7,428 nucleotides of DNA, from positions 1 to 7,428 of the forward strand of contig JACESW010000061.1 of NCBI GenBank assembly GCA_013911625.1. The letters are read 5' to 3'. Shown here in pieces: positions 1 through 7,066 of this stretch. How positions within the stretch are numbered: position 1 is the stretch's first letter; each line of letters begins with the position of its first letter. Source of the stretch: Cryomorphaceae bacterium. Lineage in GTDB: Bacteria > Bacteroidota > Bacteroidia > Flavobacteriales > Schleiferiaceae. The position numbers and the translations under genes were made by a program. The notes under the pieces are model-generated. The model saw only the letters and a program-made list of their open reading frames with translations, ran no database searches and was not told the DNA's origin.

Positions 1-169
1 TTCTGATTCCGCTATTATTGGCAGCATTGGATAAACTAAGAACATTAAAACTCGAATTGTAGTCTCCTAACAAGAAACATTCTTCGGCAGAAATACTAAA
101 AGCATCACTAGTTTGTCCATGCAATGGGATTATAACAAAAGAGAAGAATAGGATTACTAGCTTTTTCAT
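1..169 (-). CDS. Exported protein of unknown function, N-terminal fragment
   Basis: The open frame begins at an ATG (169-167) and stays open to the left window edge, giving 56 residues of an incomplete protein. It starts MKKLVILFFSFVIIPLHGQT, a lysine-initiated hydrophobic stretch ending in HGQ, which is a clear Sec signal peptide with probable cleavage near residue 19. The mature part visible (about residues 20-56) includes AEECFLLGDYNSSFNVL. This faintly resembles a TPR helix pair, but it is too short to assign. The start lies 10 bp after the pepE stop on the same strand, so it is probably the third gene of that transcript. No Shine-Dalgarno sequence is seen; the leader is A-rich, as is normal in Bacteroidota. 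The function cannot be told from this fragment. I am confident of the reading frame and export signal only. Confidence 0.75.
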   Translation of the reverse strand, partial: MKKLVILFFSFVIIPLHGQTSDAFSISAEECFLLGDYNSSFNVLSLSNAANNSGIR

Positions 170-179
170 TGTCTTGGTT

Positions 180-890
180 TCAATTCTCGGTAAAATACTG
201 AGATAAACTGAAAAAATCTATTTCTTTCGGCGATTTACCCTGCTCAAAAATTCTGGCAGTGTGCTCTCCTTTTAAAATGTAAGTTCCGTCTTCCACGCGA
301 ATCCATGAACCTTCGCGCAATCCAATAACGGGTACATTATTGAATTTGTGGAATTCGCCAATTCTCGTTTCTCGGGTCTCACCCATGTGTTTGGATCCCG
401 AAATAGGATCAAGGTAGTGCGGGTTGATGTTAAAGGGTACCCAGCCAAATGCCTTGAAGGAAGGTGGATAAACGATGGGCATATCGTTGGTAGTAGAGAT
501 GCTTTGCCCTGTCATGTTGCAGCCGGCTGAGGTGCCCATGTAGGGTTTACCGCCTCGTACTGCTGCATCTATGGCTTCAAAGTAGCCACTTTCGCGAAGG
601 TCATTGGCAAGTACGAAGGTGTTTCCACCGCCCGTGAAAAAACCATCAGCCCACGAACAGCCTTCTTGAGCAGAAGGGAATTCGTGTGCTCCTTTGACGC
701 TAAACCCCCAGCTCTCTAGGACTTCCTTTGCTTTGGCTGTATATCCGTCGTGCGATATGCCGCCTGGTCGGGCGTAGGGAATGAAAAGAATGTTAGCTGC
801 CTTCGGGAAGAAATCTCTGCACTCCTCTTTGAGGTAGCTTAAATAGGGTTTTCCGTAAACGGTACTTGTACTGACTATAAGTAGCTTCAT
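180..890 (-). CDS. pepE: Dipeptidase E (peptidase family S51)
   Basis: This is a 236-residue cytosolic serine peptidase of the class-I glutamine-amidotransferase-like fold. Characterised members hydrolyse dipeptides and some tripeptides with an N-terminal aspartate (Asp-X) and act in peptide recycling. All family landmarks are visible: GGGNTFVL at residues 87-94; the nucleophile elbow GTSAG at 119-123 with Ser121; TTNDMPIV at 133-140 with Asp136; and NPHY at 156-159 with His158. These correspond to Ser120, Asp135 and His157 of the E. coli enzyme. The length matches the family and there is no signal peptide. The start ATG lies 3 bp after the stop of the upstream BNR protein, and the stop lies 10 bp before the next gene, so it is probably co-transcribed and perhaps translationally coupled. 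Its neighbours are exported whereas this protein should stay inside the cell. Confidence 0.93.
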   Translation of the reverse strand: MKLLIVSTSTVYGKPYLSYLKEECRDFFPKAANILFIPYARPGGISHDGYTAKAKEVLESWGFSVKGAHEFPSAQEGCSWADGFFTGGGNTFVLANDLRESGYFEAIDAAVRGGKPYMGTSAGCNMTGQSISTTNDMPIVYPPSFKAFGWVPFNINPHYLDPISGSKHMGETRETRIGEFHKFNNVPVIGLREGSWIRVEDGTYILKGEHTARIFEQGKSPKEIDFFSLSQYFTEN

Positions 891-893
891 GAA

Positions 894-2186
894 TTATTTT
901 GTTTCATTGTGAAGGTAGGTCCAGACCGATTTTTTTAGTCCATTCATCTCGGTCCAAATCGGACGAACTACGCCATTTTGAGCGCTGATGTGGTTGTAAT
1001 CGCCCATGAATACGGTGCTCACTGGGAAGAAAGGTTCATCATTGATCTGCCATTCGGTCCAGGTCTGACCGCCGTCTACACTCTTGCTGAGGTAGGTGTT
1101 CGTTTCGTTGTCTTTCTCTGTATCTCTACGGTCGTAGTACACAGCATACAGGTGCCCCGAGGATGGGTCTACGGTGACCCATGGAAGGAATTGATCCGAA
1201 GATCCTCCTTCTGGACTTACTCGAGCTGGACGGCTCCATGTGCCCCCTGCATCGTCCGAAGAACTGATCCATATTTCACCGCCGTTCCGCTCGTCTTTAT
1301 CGCCCCAGCACACATATACTCTGCCATAGTAGGCGCTGCTTTCGCAATGGTCAACCACAGTTACAGGCATGCCGTTGGCCCGATTAAAGCCGGGATAGCT
1401 CTGTGTCCAACCGTCTTTTTGATCCGCCACTCGTATTTCCTCCCAGTGCTGCCCGTCCAAACTTCGGTTAAAGTAGATGCCTCCATTCAATGCCCAGCCT
1501 ACATAGCGAGCATTTTTGATGCCGTATGCAGGAACTGCACCTTCACTTGTTCCGTCGTCATCTACACAGTCGCCCTGTTGCTCAGTAATGACCACAGGCT
1601 CGGACCAATGTTGACCTCCGTCTTCGCTCTCGCTAAAAAGGATGGTGCTTTTACAACTTTCGTCTGAGGTGCCGTAGGCGTCGAATTGAGTCCAGCTCAA
1701 GGCAATAGTGCCTTTTGTTGGATGAATGGCGGCCCATTCTTTGTCGTGTTTTTTTCCGTTAACGGCGGTAAAAGAACCGTTGTTAAAAGAGCCTTGTGGT
1801 CCGTCTTTTGTTTGGCAGACCATGCGGTCGAGGATTTGATCGCTGTTCCAGTTGGTGCCCTCTGGGTCGCTGAGGTGGAAATAATAAACGCGGCCGTTGC
1901 CGTCAGTGATAATACAAGGGTCGCCCCAAACGCCGTAAGGGCTCGATATTTTTTCTTGGGTCCAAGTAATCCCGCCGTCAGTACTTTGGTAAAAGTTATC
2001 TAAAATGCTCGCAGCATAAACGTTCATGGGGTTGGTAGGGTCCACACTGATGCTGGGTTCACAGATGCCGCTTCGAAAGGACGGACCTTCATGAATTTTC
2101 ACTGCTTGAGCGGATGTGTTAAAACTGGTCAACAAGGCGCCGAGGAGCAGGGTGAAAAGCGAAAATTGGCTTAATTTCACGGACAT
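894..2186 (-). CDS. Secreted BNR/Asp-box beta-propeller protein (sialidase-fold)
   Basis: With the ATG at 2186-2184 this is a 430-residue protein. Two further in-frame ATGs upstream (up to 2243) would only add a polar N-terminal extension. The chosen start gives a signal peptide (MSVKLSQFSLFTLLLGALL, ending in AQA near residue 28), so the product is exported. Five Asp-box motifs mark a sialidase-type beta-propeller: STDGGITW (68-75), SEDGGQHW (187-194), SLDGQHW (242-248, one residue short), SSDDAGGTW (309-317, one residue long) and SVDGGQTW (369-376). Motifs such as HDKEWAAI (147-154) and MGDYNHI (394-400) recur in bacterial BNR-repeat proteins annotated as sialidase-family. I do not see the N-terminal FRIP motif of true exo-sialidases, so the fold is well supported but sialic acid cleavage is not. 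No T9SS sorting domain is obvious at the C-terminus. It is first of a minus-strand group with pepE and diverges from the DUF6702 gene. Confidence 0.85.
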   Translation of the reverse strand: MSVKLSQFSLFTLLLGALLTSFNTSAQAVKIHEGPSFRSGICEPSISVDPTNPMNVYAASILDNFYQSTDGGITWTQEKISSPYGVWGDPCIITDGNGRVYYFHLSDPEGTNWNSDQILDRMVCQTKDGPQGSFNNGSFTAVNGKKHDKEWAAIHPTKGTIALSWTQFDAYGTSDESCKSTILFSESEDGGQHWSEPVVITEQQGDCVDDDGTSEGAVPAYGIKNARYVGWALNGGIYFNRSLDGQHWEEIRVADQKDGWTQSYPGFNRANGMPVTVVDHCESSAYYGRVYVCWGDKDERNGGEIWISSSDDAGGTWSRPARVSPEGGSSDQFLPWVTVDPSSGHLYAVYYDRRDTEKDNETNTYLSKSVDGGQTWTEWQINDEPFFPVSTVFMGDYNHISAQNGVVRPIWTEMNGLKKSVWTYLHNETK

Positions 2187-2187
2187 G
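2184..2187. other. Shared CATG: overlapping divergent start codons
   Basis: The four bases CATG contain the ATG of the plus-strand DUF6702 gene (2185-2187) and, read on the other strand, the ATG of the BNR protein (2186-2184). The two coding regions therefore overlap by two bases head to head. Both starts are well supported because each directly precedes a textbook signal peptide, and no alternative ATG, GTG or TTG downstream would keep that signal intact. Using the available upstream ATGs (2116 on plus, 2243 on minus) would only make the overlap longer. The promoter of each gene must therefore lie within the other gene's coding sequence. Confidence 0.75.
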
Positions 2188-2706
2188 AAAAAATCAGTGC
2201 TTCTACTCATATTGGTGTGCTTTGGAATCTGTGGGTTCTCCACGAAGGTAAAGCATGAGTTTTATGTAAGTGTCACCGATATTTACGTTGATGCGGAAAA
2301 AGGGCAGATTAATGGTGTTGTGAAGTGTTTCCCGGACGATTGGGAGCGTGCCATGAATGCCTTGCTCGCCAATAAAGTGCAGCGCTATGTGCAATTAGAT
2401 TCGACGTCGCAAGACAGCTTGCACGCCGTTTATTTACAGAAGCATCTAAACGTTCAAGTAGGTGAGCTGCCATTGAAGTTTGGTTACTCGGGCACGGTGC
2501 GAGGACCTGATGAGGTGTATTTACTGTTTGAGGGACCTATGGAATTGGCCCCGGGAGAATATGCAAAGGGGTGGACGGTGAATCAAACCTTGTTGGCAGA
2601 TATTTATCCTACGCAAGAGAACATTGTCATCTTGCATTACGACGGTCAGAAGTATACCAGTAGCTGCCGCGAAGGCAATGAGTACGAATTCAACTATTCC
2701 TTTTAG
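2185..2706 (+). CDS. Exported DUF6702 family protein
   Basis: This is a 173-residue protein starting MKKSVLLLILVCFGICGFST, a signal peptide with likely cleavage around residues 19-23. No proper lipobox is present even though two cysteines sit in the hydrophobic core. The mature part opens with HEFYVSVTDI (24-33), and the C-terminal half carries QENIVILHY (144-152). This pattern, with an N-terminal His-x-Phe-Tyr-Val-Ser and a late Gln-x-Asn, fits the small Bacteroidota family DUF6702, whose function is unknown. An in-frame ATG at 2116 would add 23 polar residues ahead of the signal peptide and is less likely. The stop is followed immediately by the ATG of the HupE/UreJ-like gene with zero spacing, implying co-translation and a functional pairing. 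The predicted location is the periplasm or the outer face of a membrane. The family call is from memory of its motif pattern, not from a search. Confidence 0.78.
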   Translation: MKKSVLLLILVCFGICGFSTKVKHEFYVSVTDIYVDAEKGQINGVVKCFPDDWERAMNALLANKVQRYVQLDSTSQDSLHAVYLQKHLNVQVGELPLKFGYSGTVRGPDEVYLLFEGPMELAPGEYAKGWTVNQTLLADIYPTQENIVILHYDGQKYTSSCREGNEYEFNYSF

Positions 2707-3267
2707 ATGTTTTACATAGAGCTGGGCCTCAGGCACATACTCGATATAGAAGGGTACGACCACATGTTGTTTTTACTCGCCCTTACCTTGCCTTTGACCT
2801 TTCGTGATTGGAAACAGACGCTTTGGTGGGTAACCGCCTTTACAGTAGGGCACAGTTTGACCCTTGCTTTGACCGCCACAGAATTGATTTCCATAGACAG
2901 TACATGGGTGGAGCTGGGTATTGCAGTGACTATTTTCTTAACTGGGGTCTTTCATTTCGTTCGAAATTTTTCAGTGTCCAATTCTGGCCGCTACCTCTCG
3001 CTCATCTTTGGCGCAGTGCACGGTATGGGCTTCGGCTCGTATTATTCCTTTATCGCCCAAGACGACGTTTTTTGGTGGGCGTGGTTGCCATTTAATGTCG
3101 GTATTGAACTAGGACAAATCCTCCTTGTTGTGGTGTTGCTTTTTGTATATTCGATTTTCCAAAAAATTGGCGTGTCTATTAAGTCAGTTCGAATCCTGGT
3201 AACGGGTATAGTACTCACCTTAAGTGCGCAAATGATTTTGGAACGAATTCCTAACGAACTCTTTTAA
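2707..3267 (+). CDS. HupE/UreJ family membrane protein
   Basis: This is a 186-residue integral inner-membrane protein with about six hydrophobic segments (roughly 20-32, 40-58, 67-87, 96-116, 124-150 and 161-178). The HupE/UreJ_2 signature is visible in order: GLRHILDIEGYDHMLFLLAL near the N-terminus with His10, Asp18 and His19; TAFTVGHSLTLAL (43-55) with His49; VEL (68-70); FGAVHGMGFG (101-110) with His105; and FNVGIELGQ (129-137) with Glu134. Characterised HupE and UreJ relatives are nickel (or cobalt) permeases serving hydrogenase and urease. In this subfamily the substrate is unknown, though the membrane-embedded His, Asp and Glu residues suit a divalent metal. No hydrogenase or urease gene is in the window. 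It starts on the base after the DUF6702 stop and ends 9 bp before the M1 peptidase start. Confidence 0.87.
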   Translation: MFYIELGLRHILDIEGYDHMLFLLALTLPLTFRDWKQTLWWVTAFTVGHSLTLALTATELISIDSTWVELGIAVTIFLTGVFHFVRNFSVSNSGRYLSLIFGAVHGMGFGSYYSFIAQDDVFWWAWLPFNVGIELGQILLVVVLLFVYSIFQKIGVSIKSVRILVTGIVLTLSAQMILERIPNELF

Positions 3268-3276
3268 ATCAAATAC

Positions 3277-5613
3277 ATGAGAAATAGATTGTTATGGTTG
3301 GCCTTAGGGGCTGCATTTACATTGACGGCACAAAACGTCAATACGTCTAAATTCCGTCAATTAGGTCAAGAGTTGCCGACACCGAACGTATACCGTACGG
3401 CTTCAGGGGCACCGGGTCATGAGTACTACCAGCAGCAGGCTGATTACAACATGAGCATTACTCTGGATGATGAAACGCAACGCATCTATGGAAAGGAGAC
3501 CATCACTTACACGAACAATAGCCCTGACGAGCTGCGCTATTTGTGGGTGCAACTAGACCAAAATATGCGTGCAAAAAACAGCACGACACAAGAGATCAAG
3601 CGCGGAGGAATCTTCTCGGAGCGCGGCAATACGGCGCAGACGGCTTTCAATCAGTTAAAGAACAACCAGTTCTATGATTTTGATGGTGGCTTTAAAATCG
3701 ATTACGTACAGACCACTTCAGGCAAGAACTTGCGATACACTATCAACAACACGATGATGCGTATCGATCTGCCAACGCCATTGCGTAAAGGGCAGAAGTT
3801 CTCATTCAACATCAAATGGTGGTTCAACATCAATGACCGTATGGACATCGGTGGTCGTTCTGGGTTTGAGTACTTTGAAGAAGACGACAATTACCTCTAT
3901 ACTATCGCACAGTTCTTCCCAAGAATGGCAGTGTACAATGATGTCGAAGGATGGCAGAACAAGCAGTTTTTGGGTTCTGGTGAGTTCACCCTTCCGTTTG
4001 GGGATTACAAAGTAAGCATTACGGTTCCTTCGGATCACGTGGTGGCTTCGACGGGTAAGTTGACCAACGAGAGCAAGATATTGTCGTCGAAGCAGCGTGC
4101 CCGTTTGGCCAAGGCGCGCAAGAGCTATGACGATCCAGTGATTATTGTGACGCAAGAAGAAGCTGAGCAGGCTGAAAAAGACAAGAGTACGAAGAGCAAG
4201 ACTTGGGTATTCGAAGCTGAGAATGTCCGTGATTTCGCTTTCGCAACTTCGCGTAAGTTCATCTGGGATGCACAAGCAGTAGATATTAATGGTAAGACTA
4301 CCATGGCGATGAGCTACTACCCGAAAGAAGGGAATCCATTGTGGGAGCAGTACTCTACACGCGTGGTTGCACATACTTTGAAGGTGTACAGCAAGTTCAC
4401 GGTAGATTACCCGTACCACAAAGCCATTTCTGTGCATACCAAATGGATCGGTATGGAGTACCCGCAGATTTGTTTCAACGGCGGTCGCCCAGAAGCAGAC
4501 GGTACGTACAGCGAAAGCACTAAATATGGAATGATTGGTGTGATTATCCACGAGGTAGGACACAACTTCTTCCCAATGATTATTAACTCTGACGAGCGTC
4601 AGTGGACGTGGATGGACGAAGGTTTGAACACGTTTGTACAGTACTTGACGGAGCAAGAGTGGGATCATGAGTACCCATCTCGTCGTGGTCCTGCACACAA
4701 GATTGTGCCTTACATGAGTGGTCCAAAGGAGGACATGGTTCCGATTATGACCAATTCTGAGAGCATTCTACAGTTTGGGAACAATGCCTACGGTAAGCCA
4801 GCAACGGCTTTGAACATCCTACGTGAGACAGTTATGGGGCGTGAGTTGTTCGATTATGCATTTAAAGAGTACAGCCGTCGTTGGGCATTCAAGCACCCAT
4901 CGCCTGCGGATTTCTTCCGTACTATGGAGGACGCTTCAGGGGTAGATTTAGATTGGTTCTGGAGAGGTTGGTTCTACACGACAGATCATGTTGATATCGC
5001 CATTACTGATGTAAAGTGGTACCAGATGAGTTCGAAAAATCCTGATGTAGAAAATCCAATTCTTGAGGAGAAAGCGCGCAAAGCTGATGCACATATTGGT
5101 AAAGCGCGCAATTCAGTCATTCGCACAGTAGTGGATGAAAACGAGGCGGCGCGTGATTTCTACAACCGTTATAACCGTTTTGAGGTAAAGGAGAGTGATC
5201 GCGAAGAATACGAGCGCTACCGCGACGGTTTGAGCGAGGAAGAGGCAGCCATGCTCGATGCAGGCTACCACTTCTACGGTGTTTCATTTGAGAACCAAGG
5301 AGGCTTGGTGATGCCATTGGTATTGCGCTTCACATTGGAAGACGGCACGGAAGAAGTAAGAAGAATAGCTGCTGAGGTGTGGTTGAAGAATGAAAAGAGC
5401 TTCACAAAGTGGTTCAATTTCCCACAGCCTGTTGTTCAGATTACATTAGACCCGTTCCTGGAAATGGCAGATACAGATCGTAGCGATAACTATTGGCCAG
5501 CAATGGCAGAGCCAAGCAAATTCGACGTGTATTCACGCGGCGCAACGAGCAGATGGCAACGCAATGGTCGCAGCAATCCTATGCGCGAAGCAAGAGCTGC
5601 AGGCAACGAATAA
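3277..5613 (+). CDS. Secreted M1 family zinc metallopeptidase
   Basis: This is a 778-residue gluzincin aminopeptidase-type enzyme with a signal peptide (MRNRLLWLALGAAFTLTAQ), so it is exported. An N-terminal beta domain (about 40-260) leads into the catalytic domain. That domain contains GMEYP at 392-396, in place of the classical GxMEN exopeptidase motif. It also holds the zinc site HEVGH (His425, Glu426, His429) with the third ligand Glu448 in MDEGLN, exactly 18 residues after the second histidine. Tyr505 in NAYGKPA is the likely transition-state tyrosine. A lysine/glutamate-rich segment (about 590-650) separates this from a C-terminal beta domain ending in DRSDNYWP (734-741). All catalytic residues are intact, so it should be active on peptide N-termini; its substrate is unknown. 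The stop is followed by a terminator, making this the last gene of the DUF6702-HupE-M1 group. Arginine is often encoded by CGT, which hints at strong expression. Confidence 0.93.
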   Translation: MRNRLLWLALGAAFTLTAQNVNTSKFRQLGQELPTPNVYRTASGAPGHEYYQQQADYNMSITLDDETQRIYGKETITYTNNSPDELRYLWVQLDQNMRAKNSTTQEIKRGGIFSERGNTAQTAFNQLKNNQFYDFDGGFKIDYVQTTSGKNLRYTINNTMMRIDLPTPLRKGQKFSFNIKWWFNINDRMDIGGRSGFEYFEEDDNYLYTIAQFFPRMAVYNDVEGWQNKQFLGSGEFTLPFGDYKVSITVPSDHVVASTGKLTNESKILSSKQRARLAKARKSYDDPVIIVTQEEAEQAEKDKSTKSKTWVFEAENVRDFAFATSRKFIWDAQAVDINGKTTMAMSYYPKEGNPLWEQYSTRVVAHTLKVYSKFTVDYPYHKAISVHTKWIGMEYPQICFNGGRPEADGTYSESTKYGMIGVIIHEVGHNFFPMIINSDERQWTWMDEGLNTFVQYLTEQEWDHEYPSRRGPAHKIVPYMSGPKEDMVPIMTNSESILQFGNNAYGKPATALNILRETVMGRELFDYAFKEYSRRWAFKHPSPADFFRTMEDASGVDLDWFWRGWFYTTDHVDIAITDVKWYQMSSKNPDVENPILEEKARKADAHIGKARNSVIRTVVDENEAARDFYNRYNRFEVKESDREEYERYRDGLSEEEAAMLDAGYHFYGVSFENQGGLVMPLVLRFTLEDGTEEVRRIAAEVWLKNEKSFTKWFNFPQPVVQITLDPFLEMADTDRSDNYWPAMAEPSKFDVYSRGATSRWQRNGRSNPMREARAAGNE

Positions 5614-5631
5614 GATGCCCTTATGAAATAG

Positions 5632-5659
5632 AGAGCCGTCCTGTGGGGCGGCTTTTTTT
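5632..5659 (+). terminator. Rho-independent terminator after the M1 peptidase gene
   Basis: The arms GCCGTCC (5635-5641) and GGGCGGC (5646-5652) pair over seven base pairs, one of them G-U, around a TGTG loop. They are followed by seven T residues (5653-5659). The AGA just before the stem can pair with the first Ts and extend the helix. The hairpin starts about 20 bases after the M1 stop codon and separates that transcript from the creD-like gene downstream. Confidence 0.9.
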
Positions 5660-5753
5660 ATGGTCAAAAGTCTGTTTAACAAAGTATTATCATTTGAAGG
5701 ATACTTGAGTTTGTAGCGGTGACGTTTTGGGTGGTGAAAAATTTAATCACTCC

Positions 5754-7058
5754 ATGAAGTTTACCGAAAAACCTATGTTCAAGATGCTAGCCGTGGGTGC
5801 GCTAGCTGTTTTATTACTGATACCGGCAACGCTGGTTCAGAATTTGATTCACGAAAGAGAATCGACCCAGAATTCCGCTATTTCTCAAATGACCAGTATT
5901 TGGGGCGGCGATCAAATGATTGTAGGGCCGTACTTAAGTATTCCCTATTTGGACCCGTATACGGTCACCAATGACGACGGTTCACAAAGTGTGAGCTATT
6001 CTCGAAAGAACTTATATGTGCTGCCTGAGGTGCTCGAGGGCGAAGTCGACATCGTTCCTGAAACGCGTTCCCTTGGGATGTACGAAGCCATAGTCTATGA
6101 AGGGGATATGTCGTTTTCGGGCCAATTCATCTTACCGGATTACAAGACTTTGGGCATTCAAGAGCGGTTCTTGGAATGGGACAAGGCGACCATCAATATG
6201 GGCATCTCAGACCTACGCGGTGTAGAAGGTAATTTCGAGTTCAAATGGAACGAGCAACCATTGCAGATGAGCTCAGGATTGAGCAGTAATGAGATCTACC
6301 ACAGCGGTATCCATGCGCCAGTAGAAGTAAGCGAAGATCAGAAGTACATTTTCACCATCCGTGCAACTCTTCGTGGCAGTAGTAGGTTCTCTGTAGTACC
6401 CTTTGGTAAACAGACCCGTTTTTCCATGATTAGTCCGTGGACCGAGCCTAGTTTTAAAGGCAGCTACGCCACAGCTTCTTATGCTCCTTCGGAAGATGGT
6501 TTTGAGGCTACCTGGGAAGTGAGTCATTTGAACAGAAATTATCCTCAGGCATGGACGGGACGCAAATACAGTCCTACCAACGATTTCTTTGGGACTGAAT
6601 TTATTCGATCTGTAGACACCTACAGCAAGACCAATCGAGTGGCTAAGTATGCCATTCTTATCATTGCGCTTACGTTTATGGTATTCTACTTTTCGGAGCT
6701 CCTCAACAGTTCTAGCGTGAATGCCTTGCAATACGTCCTTATCGGTCTGGCATTGGTACTCTTTTACACGTTATTGTTGTCGTTTAGCGAGCATCTTGGG
6801 TTTAATAGGGCCTATGCAGTAGCAGGATTGATGACGGTGGTCATGGAATTCTTGTATGCGAAGAGTGTTTTGAAAAGCTCAAAGCTCGCTGGTTATGTGG
6901 CGGGTGTATTGACTTTGCTGTACGGTTTTGTTTTTGTGCTTATCCAATTGAAAGATTTTGCACTGTTGGCAGGAAGTCTTGGCTTGTTTGTCATCTTAGG
7001 AGGTATCATGTATATCTCACGAAATATTGAGTGGGACTTCGATCGAACTCAAGAGTAG
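5754..7058 (+). CDS. creD: CreD-like inner membrane protein
   Basis: This is a 434-residue protein from the ATG at 5754. A TTG 27 bases upstream is in frame but adds only a polar stub. An N-terminal membrane anchor (about 11-31) is followed by the CreD hallmark WGGDQMIVGPYLSIPY (50-65), then a large extracytoplasmic beta-rich region with PSFKGSY (232-238) and GFEATWEVSHLNR (249-261). After YSKTNRVAKYA (290-300) come five membrane helices (about 298-315, 324-346, 350-370, 376-397 and 401-421), ending in MYISRNIEW. Length, topology and motifs all fit the CreD family. E. coli CreD is an inner-membrane protein controlled by the CreBC two-component system and linked to envelope integrity, colicin tolerance and beta-lactam response; its biochemical activity is unknown. 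No creA, creB or creC lies beside it here. It has its own upstream region of roughly 95 bp after the preceding terminator and shares its 3' terminator with accD. Confidence 0.92.
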   Translation: MKFTEKPMFKMLAVGALAVLLLIPATLVQNLIHERESTQNSAISQMTSIWGGDQMIVGPYLSIPYLDPYTVTNDDGSQSVSYSRKNLYVLPEVLEGEVDIVPETRSLGMYEAIVYEGDMSFSGQFILPDYKTLGIQERFLEWDKATINMGISDLRGVEGNFEFKWNEQPLQMSSGLSSNEIYHSGIHAPVEVSEDQKYIFTIRATLRGSSRFSVVPFGKQTRFSMISPWTEPSFKGSYATASYAPSEDGFEATWEVSHLNRNYPQAWTGRKYSPTNDFFGTEFIRSVDTYSKTNRVAKYAILIIALTFMVFYFSELLNSSSVNALQYVLIGLALVLFYTLLLSFSEHLGFNRAYAVAGLMTVVMEFLYAKSVLKSSKLAGYVAGVLTLLYGFVFVLIQLKDFALLAGSLGLFVILGGIMYISRNIEWDFDRTQE

Positions 7059-7066
7059 GGACATAA

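Noticed and set aside
978..1667. Open frame of about 229 codons on the plus strand opposite the BNR gene
   Set aside because: It is fully antisense to a gene with five Asp boxes, and its translation resembles no protein family. It is most likely a by-product of codon composition.
3802..4698. Long open frame (about 298 codons) antisense to the M1 peptidase gene
   Set aside because: It lies wholly inside the catalytic domain coding region on the opposite strand. Its translation is rich in Arg, His and Leu with no recognisable motif, and the M1 frame beneath it has all its catalytic residues.
5071..5111. Direct repeat AAAGCGCGCAA, two copies exactly 30 bp apart
   Set aside because: It encodes two KAR motifs in the charged insert of the M1 peptidase. 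Similar residues with the same preferred codons explain it, and there are only two copies.
5706..5713. TGAGTTTG upstream of creD as a possible Bacteroidota -7 promoter element
   Set aside because: It matches TAnnTTTG except for one key base, and no TTTG-like -33 element is at the right distance. It is too weak to report as a promoter.
5786..5806. Two GCTAGC palindromes 15 bp apart at the start of creD
   Set aside because: They fall within the codons of the first membrane helix (alanine/leucine-rich, LAVGALAV). There is no sign of an operator or a recombination site.
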